Under the pieces are notes generated by a model. It searched no databases. It was not told where the DNA came from and saw nothing but the letters and a program-made list of their open reading frames with translations. From UBA6120 sp035361955 (GTDB lineage: Bacteria > Bacillota_I > Bacilli_A > RFN20 > CAG-826), in contig DAOSDC010000004.1 in NCBI GenBank assembly GCA_035361955.1, forward strand, positions 1 to 64,000: a stretch of DNA of 64,000 nucleotides, read 5' to 3'. Positions within the stretch are counted from its first letter, which is position 1. Each line of letters begins with the position of its first letter. The position numbers and the translations under genes were made by a program. Shown here in pieces: positions 54,533-62,298 of the stretch.

Positions 54533-55855
54533 TTAACTACCGTACAGTGTCGCGTAATATTGATCGACTTGCGTTTTAATGCGATTGAGCACAATCGTGA
54601 CATCGGTTTCCGAACCGCGCCCGGTATACATCAGTTTATATAGTTCGGCCATCACGATTTCACGCATGACTTTGGAAAAATCGCGTTCGCGCGGTAACGT
54701 AACGGCTTCCTCGATTGCATCAAACAGAGCATCAGTATTAATGTCTTTTTGTTGTTCTTCGGGCAACGCTTCAATCAAGTCTTGCATATTCTTGAGTGCC
54801 CCAACCTTACCGAACTCATACATTTTGGTTGCCCCTTCGGATCCGGTCCACATTTTCAAAAACGAAAACGCTTCGCTAACTTGTTTGCTACGTACGGAGA
54901 TACCAAACGCATCGGCGGATATTTCCCCACCTTTAGCGCTAGGTCGATCAACAGGCTTTGGCAACACTTGAATATCCCAGTCGATCCCCAAGGCGTCATA
55001 GCTAAACCAATCGCCCATGTGACCGCCGAATATCATCGCCACATTACCACCCAAAAAAGAGTATGAGGAGGCGCTTTCGATTGCGTCCGGCGCAAATTTT
55101 GTACCAACGCCACCCATTGATTTGTCTCTGAAAAACTGTGTGGCGGCAATTCCTTCGGGCGAGTTGATGGCGCACACCCGATTATTCGAATCGGGAGCGT
55201 AGAATGTGCCACCCATTTGTTGCACGTACACAAGCCATTCGCCCCACCAGTTAAGTTGGGCTTCAGCGCCAAAGGAAGTATATGTTACGTTGGGGGTCTC
55301 ACCTGTGAATTTAGATAAAACGACACCCGCGGCCTGATAATCATCGTATGTCCAATCCGCTTGCGGATAGACGCTTTCGCTTTGGGTTAAGCCCAATACA
55401 TCGCGAAGATCGTCAGCGGAGGCATCGAATAGTGCTTTGTTGTAGTAAAGGAGCGAAGTATTCAGTGAAGTCGGTAGCGCGTAAACTTTTCCATCAATCG
55501 TTAACGCATCCATTAACGAATCGATGTAGTTGTCAGTATCAATTTCCTCATCCTCATTGATAAGCGTTGTCAAATCAAGTAGCGAAGGTGTCATTGACGT
55601 GACGACGACCGTGCTCGTCTTGATGATGTCGGGTTCATCTTTGGTACCGATTAATTTGCCGATATCTTGACCATATGTCGCTGAAACAGCGATACCGGTT
55701 CGTTCGGTAAAGATGGCAAATAATTCGTCATAACGGCCTTCATCTTCGATATCTAGGGCAATGCGTAATGTTTTGTCGCCATTATTATCACAGGCGGCAA
55801 GGACGGGCAGTGTCAGTATTGATATCAAACTTAATAAAAGTAGCGGCCGTTTCAT
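54533..55855 (-). CDS. ABC transporter oligosaccharide-binding lipoprotein
   Basis: 440 residues. Lipobox LAAC (C22), then a solute-binding protein family 1 domain beginning LRIALDIEDEGRYDELFAIF. Aromatic-rich segments (such as LNWWGEWLVYVQQMGG) are usual for oligosaccharide ligands. The start overlaps the GH130 stop by 4 bases. The likely ligand is a manno-oligosaccharide or N-glycan fragment released by the surface enzymes of the operon. Confidence 0.9.
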   Translation of the reverse strand: MKRPLLLLSLISILTLPVLAACDNNGDKTLRIALDIEDEGRYDELFAIFTERTGIAVSATYGQDIGKLIGTKDEPDIIKTSTVVVTSMTPSLLDLTTLINEDEEIDTDNYIDSLMDALTIDGKVYALPTSLNTSLLYYNKALFDASADDLRDVLGLTQSESVYPQADWTYDDYQAAGVVLSKFTGETPNVTYTSFGAEAQLNWWGEWLVYVQQMGGTFYAPDSNNRVCAINSPEGIAATQFFRDKSMGGVGTKFAPDAIESASSYSFLGGNVAMIFGGHMGDWFSYDALGIDWDIQVLPKPVDRPSAKGGEISADAFGISVRSKQVSEAFSFLKMWTGSEGATKMYEFGKVGALKNMQDLIEALPEEQQKDINTDALFDAIEEAVTLPRERDFSKVMREIVMAELYKLMYTGRGSETDVTIVLNRIKTQVDQYYATLYGS

Positions 55856-56880
55856 GATACGTTCTCCATATTTTTGAATAGGTCATCGTAAGTCATGTGG
55901 CACACAGCGATGTTTTGGTCACATACGCCATAGTAGATATGGACCATGTCATCATCGTTAGTGACACCACACGTGAAAATGACATTGGGGACAAACCCTT
56001 CTTTTTCATAAGGTTCCGTCGGTTCAATTAAAGGTTGTTTTGATTTTTTGATAACTTTGCTTGGGTCGTCTTTATCAACGAGCAGGGCGCAAAGATGATA
56101 ACGGTGGTCTTTGTCGGCGCTATGGTAGATGACGACCCAGCCTTCTTTTGTTAAAAATGGCACGGCGCCAGCGCCCACGCGCGCTGAACATTGATATTCG
56201 ATGCGAGCCTTCTTCAGCGCCTCGTGCTCACCCCAGTGGAGCAAGTTCGTGCTTTTAGCCAGCCAAATATCGAGTTTTCCAAAATCGCTCGTCGAAGGAC
56301 GGTGATAAGCATAGTATTGATTATTGATTAATTGCGGAAAAATAACGCAGTCTTTGTTGTCAAAAGGAAAGATGTTGCCAAGCCGATCAAACTTCTTGAA
56401 ATCATCGGTGACCATCAACCCAACGTTGATGCCAAAGCTACTGACTGCGGTATAAGTAATGTAATAACGACCATTGATATACGTGATGCGTGGATCTTCA
56501 ATTCCATATTCTTCATAAACGCTCTCGGGGAAAAGAGGTTGCTCATCAAACACAAAATGATGGCCATCTTCACTACGACCAATCCGGAAGTGCGAGATTG
56601 AAGTCAAATAACTTTCTTCGTGGTTATGAATGACGCGGGCATCGGAAAAATCGTAGTTGGGGTCGCTCATGGCTATTTGGATGAATTGGAATTTCTTGTG
56701 GCGCCAGATGGGCACATAAACATAAACGCTGTCGCTTTCCTTCATCGTTTCGGCGACACGGGCAATCATAATCGTCGTTGAGCCGACCTTGATTGTCGCG
56801 GGGTTAAACACGCCAAGCACACGCAGTTCGGGGCTCGTTGGGGCAATGTCTTCGGTTTTAATGATTAAATGCTTTTCCAT
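55852..56880 (-). CDS. GH130 beta-mannoside phosphorylase
   Basis: 342 residues, no signal peptide, full-length for a GH130 phosphorylase. VFNPAT (24-29) and YGIEDPRI (125-132) hold the family motifs; D129 is the likely catalytic acid. The enzyme splits a beta-mannosidic bond of an imported oligosaccharide with phosphate and gives mannose 1-phosphate, which the mutase at 30136 can use. Linkage (beta-1,2 or beta-1,4, or mannosyl-GlcNAc) depends on the subfamily, which I cannot assign by eye. The gene lies between the importer and the Big_2 lipoprotein. Confidence 0.88.
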   Translation of the reverse strand: MEKHLIIKTEDIAPTSPELRVLGVFNPATIKVGSTTIMIARVAETMKESDSVYVYVPIWRHKKFQFIQIAMSDPNYDFSDARVIHNHEESYLTSISHFRIGRSEDGHHFVFDEQPLFPESVYEEYGIEDPRITYINGRYYITYTAVSSFGINVGLMVTDDFKKFDRLGNIFPFDNKDCVIFPQLINNQYYAYHRPSTSDFGKLDIWLAKSTNLLHWGEHEALKKARIEYQCSARVGAGAVPFLTKEGWVVIYHSADKDHRYHLCALLVDKDDPSKVIKKSKQPLIEPTEPYEKEGFVPNVIFTCGVTNDDDMVHIYYGVCDQNIAVCHMTYDDLFKNMENVS

Positions 56881-56884
56881 AAAA

Positions 56885-58825
56885 TTACCGGTCGATTGTA
56901 TATACTTTCAGCAAATCAAGCCGCATTTCAGCATCGGCGAATTGCGCACCGATGTCACTTCCGTTGACGACTAGATATAGCCTGAAATTGCTATAGGCAG
57001 GGACGAACGTGACCGTGTGTTGGCCAATCGTATTACCCGAATCGATTTTTAAGGGGTTGGAACTTATCGCGGTTGTGCCGTTGGTCGCATAATAGAGCAC
57101 CTTGATTTCCCACATCGTTTTCACAAATTCGTTCATTTGGTTCAACGCCGTGACATTGAGTAGCATTTGCACGGCATTGACGTCTGTCGCATTGAAGACG
57201 TTGCTGACGATGCCTCCAAAGCAATATTTGGCTTCGGGGTATTTGTTTTGCTTCATCACTAGTTGACTGTTTTCAATGCGTAGCGAAGCGGGGCTTAAAG
57301 CATGGATGACAGCATCGATGTTTTGTTTCGTGCGATCAGGAATTGTCCAAAGCGACGTGTTCATGAAATCGGTAGGACGGCTTTCCGATAACAGTGTCGT
57401 GTTAATGACGCGCAGGCGATATTTATAAACCTCACTCGAACCCCAAACGACAATGGTCTCTTCGATGTAATCATCGATGCGGTTCCAAGATGGGCTATTC
57501 GATGCGTAATCAATCGGCAAAGTGCCAGTGTATGAGGTTTGATATAGTTTGCCGTCGATGTTGCGATAGGCTGTTGCCGATGCGGTGCCAGTTAAACTCA
57601 TGGACGCGGCGGCGCTTGTGCCCGATAAGCGCGATGTCGCCTCGGTTACGTGGGCCGATGTCGAAGGATTAAAGTAGTTTTCGATGATGACGTCGCCGTC
57701 AGCGCTTAAATGATCGTCGAGGGCCACCAACGTTTCGATGGTGACGTTTTGACGCGTATTTAGTCCCCATGTCGTTTTAAATAAATCGGTAAAACGGTTA
57801 CCATCGGTCGTCGCGCCTCCGTAGGTAAGCGTCGCCAATTCGTTTTTCAAATTGGTGGTATTTTCAAAGCCGCTTAAAACATTGACGGGCAGTGCCGCTT
57901 GCTTGCTTTGGTCAATCCGCGATTTGGCGATAATGGTGGCGGTACCCACGCCGATGAATGATAATACGCCAGCTTCGGTAATCGTAGCCACCGTCTCATC
58001 GCTTGACGACCAGATGACCGATTTATCACTGATCTCGCTAGGGGTGATTGACGAAGTCAACGTGACAGCGGGGCTTCCTTTTAGTTTTTCGATTTTACCG
58101 GAGACGATTTCCGCCGAATTGATGGAAATGCCGGTAACTGCCGGTTGGTTGTTATAAATGGCGATATGCGTAAGCACTAGTTCCGCGGTTTGTCGCTCGC
58201 CGTCGGGTCCTTTGGCGAGAATGTGGAACGTGCAATTTTTCACTTGATTGTCATATTTCCAGCCGGTGTTATATCCCGGGTCGGGCTGGGTGTTCTTTTC
58301 ACGGTATTTTTGCGATAACATGGCGTCGACGACGTTGATGGAAATGAGTCCGGGCGTGCCTTCATCAGACAGCACGTAATAATATTCAATCTCGCCTTCA
58401 ACCGCGAGTTTGACGATATATTGGGAATAACTGCTGACGACGTTCATTTCAAAAATGACCGCTTTTGAAAAATCGAGCGACAGCGCGGGTGTTTGGACAC
58501 CGCCATAATTATCGAGACTGGCATCGATATTCCAAATCACGACGGTGTCGTTACTGCTTTCATAGTTGGCGACGCCGGCGGGCGTGCCACTACCAAAGCC
58601 ACGAATGTCATAAGCCGTGTAATGGATGCTACTACCATCCCAAACAGGGATGGTGTAAGAAGATGAACCGACGCTTGAAGTTTGGCTATCGGTGGATGTG
58701 GTTATTGAACTTGTTTGACTACTGGATGTGGTTGAAGGCATCGATGTATTCGACGATGAATCACAGCCAATCAAAAACGTTCCGATGATTGCTAATAACA
58801 TGATCTGAGATCTACTTGTTTTCAC
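56885..58825 (-). CDS. Lipoprotein with bacterial Ig-like (Big_2) domain
   Basis: 646 residues, starting with GTG at 58825 directly after the stop of the preceding gene. Lipobox LIGC (C21) and a Ser/Thr stalk. Residues about 55-225 form a beta-sandwich with no assigned family. Residues about 228-318 are a Big_2 domain (VIWSSSDETVATI, then GVGTATIIAKS). Residues about 325-646 are unrecognised and include a mixed beta region. No catalytic motif is visible. It is probably a surface binding or spacer protein of the mannose operon. Confidence 0.65.
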   Translation of the reverse strand: MKTSRSQIMLLAIIGTFLIGCDSSSNTSMPSTTSSSQTSSITTSTDSQTSSVGSSSYTIPVWDGSSIHYTAYDIRGFGSGTPAGVANYESSNDTVVIWNIDASLDNYGGVQTPALSLDFSKAVIFEMNVVSSYSQYIVKLAVEGEIEYYYVLSDEGTPGLISINVVDAMLSQKYREKNTQPDPGYNTGWKYDNQVKNCTFHILAKGPDGERQTAELVLTHIAIYNNQPAVTGISINSAEIVSGKIEKLKGSPAVTLTSSITPSEISDKSVIWSSSDETVATITEAGVLSFIGVGTATIIAKSRIDQSKQAALPVNVLSGFENTTNLKNELATLTYGGATTDGNRFTDLFKTTWGLNTRQNVTIETLVALDDHLSADGDVIIENYFNPSTSAHVTEATSRLSGTSAAASMSLTGTASATAYRNIDGKLYQTSYTGTLPIDYASNSPSWNRIDDYIEETIVVWGSSEVYKYRLRVINTTLLSESRPTDFMNTSLWTIPDRTKQNIDAVIHALSPASLRIENSQLVMKQNKYPEAKYCFGGIVSNVFNATDVNAVQMLLNVTALNQMNEFVKTMWEIKVLYYATNGTTAISSNPLKIDSGNTIGQHTVTFVPAYSNFRLYLVVNGSDIGAQFADAEMRLDLLKVYTIDR

Positions 58826-60913
58826 TTAACGGCACACCACCCTTTTAGTCACGTAGTCATAACGGCTTTGTGCCGTCAATATTTCAATTCGCATCGTATA
58901 ATCGGTATCTGGTAGCAATGCTTTGTTATACCGGTAAGTCGCTAATGGTTCGCCATCGTAGGCGAGGATGTCACCGAAATATACTTTCATGTTGACGATT
59001 TCATCATCCAATGGTGCCGACATGGCAATATTGATGTCGGATGATGAAGTAAGCTCTTGTCTAGTTGTGATATTCGTCAAATTGACCGCGGCCTGTTTTC
59101 TGGCGATTAACTCGTCGGCGATGACCACTCCATTATCGGCCATGCTTGGAACCGAATTGGCGGGCAGTTGCCGTACCACCAGCGATTGCTTGGTCGGAAC
59201 TCTTAAATGCACGGAGCCTGATACATTACGGGCGAGGATCGTCTGTGATAAAGCGTCGAATAGGTCATATGCATATTCGGGACCTTCATAGTTAACGATA
59301 TATGCCTGGTTATACGGGTTATAAAACAAATAACCCGGCATTTGGGATGGCCCGAAACTATCGGTGGCGTTCAAATCAATGCGCAAAATTCCATTCACAT
59401 TCGTTTTTTGGGCCACAGCCCCGAGGCCCCCGATAAAAGCCGAGCTATACAAACTGAGATCTGAAGGTTGTCCAAACATCGTCGTGGCATCGCCCATGGC
59501 ATAACCAGTCATTGAATTCCAGCTTTGACGGAATCCTTCATAAATAAGCGTGCCTTTTGTATCAAATGGTAAATAACTGTTCATCGATTGGTGTGACAAA
59601 CTATGCGTTTGCGGGAAAAAGTAGCGGGCATTGCTGACGAGATTGAGCATGTATTTGCCAATCGCGTTTGCGTAACGGGGGTCGTATTTGACCATGGGTG
59701 CTAACGTGGTGGCTAAATGAAGCGAATTCATCGCAAATGCATAATCGCCGGCTTGCCCGACGAGCCCATGGACCGGATAATCGCCAAACGAGCCGCTCAT
59801 GACAGCCCAACCCGGCCGGAACGAGGAATCGCCATCAAATAGAAAATCAATGAATTTACCGATATCGTAGGAGGTGCCATGATGCGCGTTTAATATCGCG
59901 GCGATGTATGGTGCGTAATCGGTTAGAGCTTCATAATTCGGATTCTTTTGATAGGTTTGTAAATAATCGAGTACTTCCTTCGTACCGTCAAGATATTTTT
60001 CATCACCCGTTATTTTATAAGCCGAGTAGAATAACGCCGCGAGTCCACCATTGGGAGGCTCGATGTGACCTCCGGTAACCGTCGGAGATTCAAGCACGAC
60101 GTTATATCCGACGAATTCGTAGTTCGGCACCCCGCTTTTAACGAAATAAGGTAGCGCTTCGAGCCATTCATTCGCCCCGTTAAGCACGATTTCTTGCATG
60201 AAGGGGGTGTCAGGATAAAGCTCATACAAGCGCGCGAATATTATTTGAGGAAACAGATCGTACCAGAAGCTTTGTCCTTGAACGCCATAGTTATGAACTA
60301 ATTTCGACCCGGTGTCATAGCTTGAAAAAGTCATTTCCACGAAATCATAAGTAGTATCACCAAATTGTTGGTTTTGTTTGTCGATGCCGGCATAACTAGC
60401 GCCGAGCACTGAAGAAATCGTGGTCATTGCTTCGCTACCGGAACTGACGACGCGATTATCACCCACGTATGTCGGAAGCCCAAACGTGCGTTTTAGATAA
60501 CCGGTTTCCAGTGGGTTATAAACTGGAGGCTGCCGTGGCTGGTCGAGCCAATATCCAATTGGGTTCCATGATGAAGGATCGCTTGAGATGTATGAAGGGA
60601 TTCTGACAGTCGGATCATTGGCAAAACCGAAAATGACCCGGTCGAGCTCTCGAGCCGCTGCTCCATAATCGTAATAGCGGTAATTAGTTGGAATATCTGG
60701 GAAAGAATTGATTTTTGAAATCGTTTTTTCAACACCGATATCGGACGCTAAAAAGGTGGGTTGCTCACTCGATTCACCGCTTGATTCGTTTGAAGTAATT
60801 GGCGTTGTAGACGAAGAAAAATCGCTAACTGAAAGCGATGAAGTTGCCGATTCACACGCTGATAGTAGCAACACCAGAATACCGAGCCCAGTTTTAAGAT
60901 GTCGTTTTATAAT
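58826..60913 (-). CDS. Uncharacterised lipoprotein, helical enzyme-like family (paralogue of 38409), ATT start
   Basis: 695 residues if initiated at ATT (60911-60913). A GTG start at 60874 would leave only MLLLSAC before the lipid Cys, too short for a signal peptide. From ATT the peptide has a basic start (KRHLK) and hydrophobic core to the lipobox LSAC (C20), an in-frame TGA lies three codons upstream, and GAGGTGG lies 4-10 bases before. The body (about 90-570) repeats the features of the 962-residue protein: GQSFWYDLFPQ, GGHIEPPNGGLAALF, GDYAFAMNS and KYDPRYANAIGKYMLN. The C-terminal 110 residues look like a beta-sandwich. It is probably a surface polysaccharide-active enzyme and is the first gene of the mannose operon. 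Confidence 0.65.
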   Translation of the reverse strand: MIKRHLKTGLGILVLLLSACESATSSLSVSDFSSSTTPITSNESSGESSEQPTFLASDIGVEKTISKINSFPDIPTNYRYYDYGAAARELDRVIFGFANDPTVRIPSYISSDPSSWNPIGYWLDQPRQPPVYNPLETGYLKRTFGLPTYVGDNRVVSSGSEAMTTISSVLGASYAGIDKQNQQFGDTTYDFVEMTFSSYDTGSKLVHNYGVQGQSFWYDLFPQIIFARLYELYPDTPFMQEIVLNGANEWLEALPYFVKSGVPNYEFVGYNVVLESPTVTGGHIEPPNGGLAALFYSAYKITGDEKYLDGTKEVLDYLQTYQKNPNYEALTDYAPYIAAILNAHHGTSYDIGKFIDFLFDGDSSFRPGWAVMSGSFGDYPVHGLVGQAGDYAFAMNSLHLATTLAPMVKYDPRYANAIGKYMLNLVSNARYFFPQTHSLSHQSMNSYLPFDTKGTLIYEGFRQSWNSMTGYAMGDATTMFGQPSDLSLYSSAFIGGLGAVAQKTNVNGILRIDLNATDSFGPSQMPGYLFYNPYNQAYIVNYEGPEYAYDLFDALSQTILARNVSGSVHLRVPTKQSLVVRQLPANSVPSMADNGVVIADELIARKQAAVNLTNITTRQELTSSSDINIAMSAPLDDEIVNMKVYFGDILAYDGEPLATYRYNKALLPDTDYTMRIEILTAQSRYDYVTKRVVCR

Positions 60914-60940
60914 TTCGCCACCTCACAAAGATTCTCATTT

Positions 60941-60949
60941 AGTATAGCA
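60941..60949 (-). promoter_or_regulatory. Extended -10 promoter of the mannose operon
   Basis: The minus strand reads TG-C-TATACT, giving a leader of about 20 bases with GAGGTGG. The -35 region is weak (TATACC at 17 bases). Confidence 0.5.
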
Positions 60950-60974
60950 TAATGAAAATAAGTGGTATAAAAAT

Positions 60975-60989
60975 TTAATATTATATTAA
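60975..60989. promoter_or_regulatory. Candidate LacI-type operator, mannose operon
   Basis: TTAATAT-T-ATATTAA is a perfect palindrome just upstream of the -35 region. A 14/15 identical copy lies in the leader of the regulator gene (62114-62128). Confidence 0.4.
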
Positions 60990-61040
60990 TAAAAAATTAA
61001 CCAATTAATATTTGATAATTTTTATAATAATTTAAATAAA

Positions 61041-61057
61041 ATGCGGTATAAACGCAT
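61041..61057 (-). terminator. Possible weak terminator of the LacI-type gene
   Basis: ATGCG-N7-CGCAT followed on the minus strand by TTTTATTT. The centre (TATAAACGCATATT) is also cre-like with two mismatches, so the site may instead be an operator. Confidence 0.35.
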
Positions 61058-61085
61058 ATTAGGAATCATTCGTGGTGCGAGTTAA

Positions 61086-62093
61086 TTAATCAATTACCTC
61101 AGAAACCGGATTTAAATCTTTTACTGATTCCCGTTCGACTAAATGCGATCGCAGTTGCACAAGGGCGTGTTTGCCTTTAATAGCATCGACCATCGCTCCA
61201 AACGCTTTGCGGGCGACGCTGTCTTTATTAGGACCAACTGAGGTTAATTTTGGCATCAAGTTTTCGCAAAGCATCGTATTGTCAAAGCTGATAACTGAAA
61301 CATCGTCGGGTACTTTCAGTCCATTGACGGATAGTAGCGAATATAACTTTTGCGCCGCCGAATCGCAGTGGCAAATGTAGGCTGTCGGCAGATTGTTCAG
61401 TGGAAGGTCGAATAACGATACTTGGCGCTCAATGTTTTCGTTGATGTGCCAAGCGGGGTCAATTCGTAAGCCCTTTTCATTCATAGCTTTGACATAGCCC
61501 ATATAGCGATCCGATATTGAGGTCGTCTTATTGATGTTGCCGATAAAACCAATTTTTGTATGACCTTTGTCAATCAGATAGTGAGCCAGCATATAAGAGA
61601 CCTGATAATTGTCGACGTAAAGGAAATTACACGAAAATAGCGGTGAGTAAATATCGATAAAAACGCTGGGAACGGGATGTTTCTCCATAAATTGGAGAAT
61701 TTTTTGGCTAACTTCACAGGCAAAAAACACACCATCGGGATTAAAATTGGCAATCGTCGTTTTGATTTTTTCAACCGGCTGTTCTGGTTCAAGGAATGAT
61801 ATTTGTAACATGCTATTTACTTTTGCGAGTTCGGAAGTCAAATAATAGAAAATCGTCGAGTAGTATTGTTCCGATGGAGTTAGGAAAAAATCTTGATTGA
61901 TGAAAAAGAGAAACCGTTTCTTATTAATGCCCTGATGCGATGATTTGCCAACATAGCCAACTGATTTGGCGTAAGCCTTGATTTTGCGTCGCAAGGGATC
62001 GCTGACGCCCGATTGGTTGTTGAGCGCTTTAAAAACGGCGACGGTGCTGACGTTCATTTTATCAGCGATAGTCTTTAATGTAATTTTTGCCAT
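61086..62093 (-). CDS. LacI-family transcriptional regulator
   Basis: 335 residues. Residues 1-50 are a LacI helix-turn-helix (TLKTIADKMNVSTVAVFKALN), then a periplasmic-binding-protein-like sugar-sensing domain (for example VISFDNTMLCENLMPKLTSV). It is upstream of, and in the same direction as, the 60913-38409 operon, and is probably its repressor, released by an imported mannose oligosaccharide. The promoter is TTGTCA-17-TATCAT (62160-62188), and TAAGGA precedes the ATG. Confidence 0.93.
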   Translation of the reverse strand: MAKITLKTIADKMNVSTVAVFKALNNQSGVSDPLRRKIKAYAKSVGYVGKSSHQGINKKRFLFFINQDFFLTPSEQYYSTIFYYLTSELAKVNSMLQISFLEPEQPVEKIKTTIANFNPDGVFFACEVSQKILQFMEKHPVPSVFIDIYSPLFSCNFLYVDNYQVSYMLAHYLIDKGHTKIGFIGNINKTTSISDRYMGYVKAMNEKGLRIDPAWHINENIERQVSLFDLPLNNLPTAYICHCDSAAQKLYSLLSVNGLKVPDDVSVISFDNTMLCENLMPKLTSVGPNKDSVARKAFGAMVDAIKGKHALVQLRSHLVERESVKDLNPVSEVID

Positions 62094-62113
62094 ATGATTT
62101 CCTTAATCCAATC

Positions 62114-62128
62114 TTAATAATATATTAA
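62114..62128. promoter_or_regulatory. Candidate LacI-type operator in the regulator leader
   Basis: TTAATAA-T-ATATTAA differs at one base from the palindrome at 60975-60989 and lies just downstream of the regulator's transcription start, which would allow autoregulation. Confidence 0.35.
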
Positions 62129-62159
62129 TCAAAAATAAAGTTAATAAGGCTTTTTACCC

Positions 62160-62188
62160 ATGATATTGAAAAAATGGTCATTTGACAA
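62160..62188 (-). promoter_or_regulatory. Promoter of the LacI-type regulator gene
   Basis: On the minus strand: TTGTCA (62183-62188), spacer of 17, TATCAT (62160-62165), transcription start near 62153. Confidence 0.7.
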
Positions 62189-62283
62189 TAATTTGGAGGT
62201 ATAAATCATTTTTTTAATTCGCATCCAAACAATGATTTTAGTTATTTTAACTAAGCGAACTAACGATGAGATAAAAAGCGACA

Positions 62284-62292
62284 TGTTATAAT
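62284..62292 (+). promoter_or_regulatory. Extended -10 promoter giving a leaderless mRNA
   Basis: TG-T-TATAAT with exactly six bases to the ATG at 62299, so transcription should begin on the A of the start codon. Confidence 0.65.
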
Positions 62293-62298
62293 TTGCGT

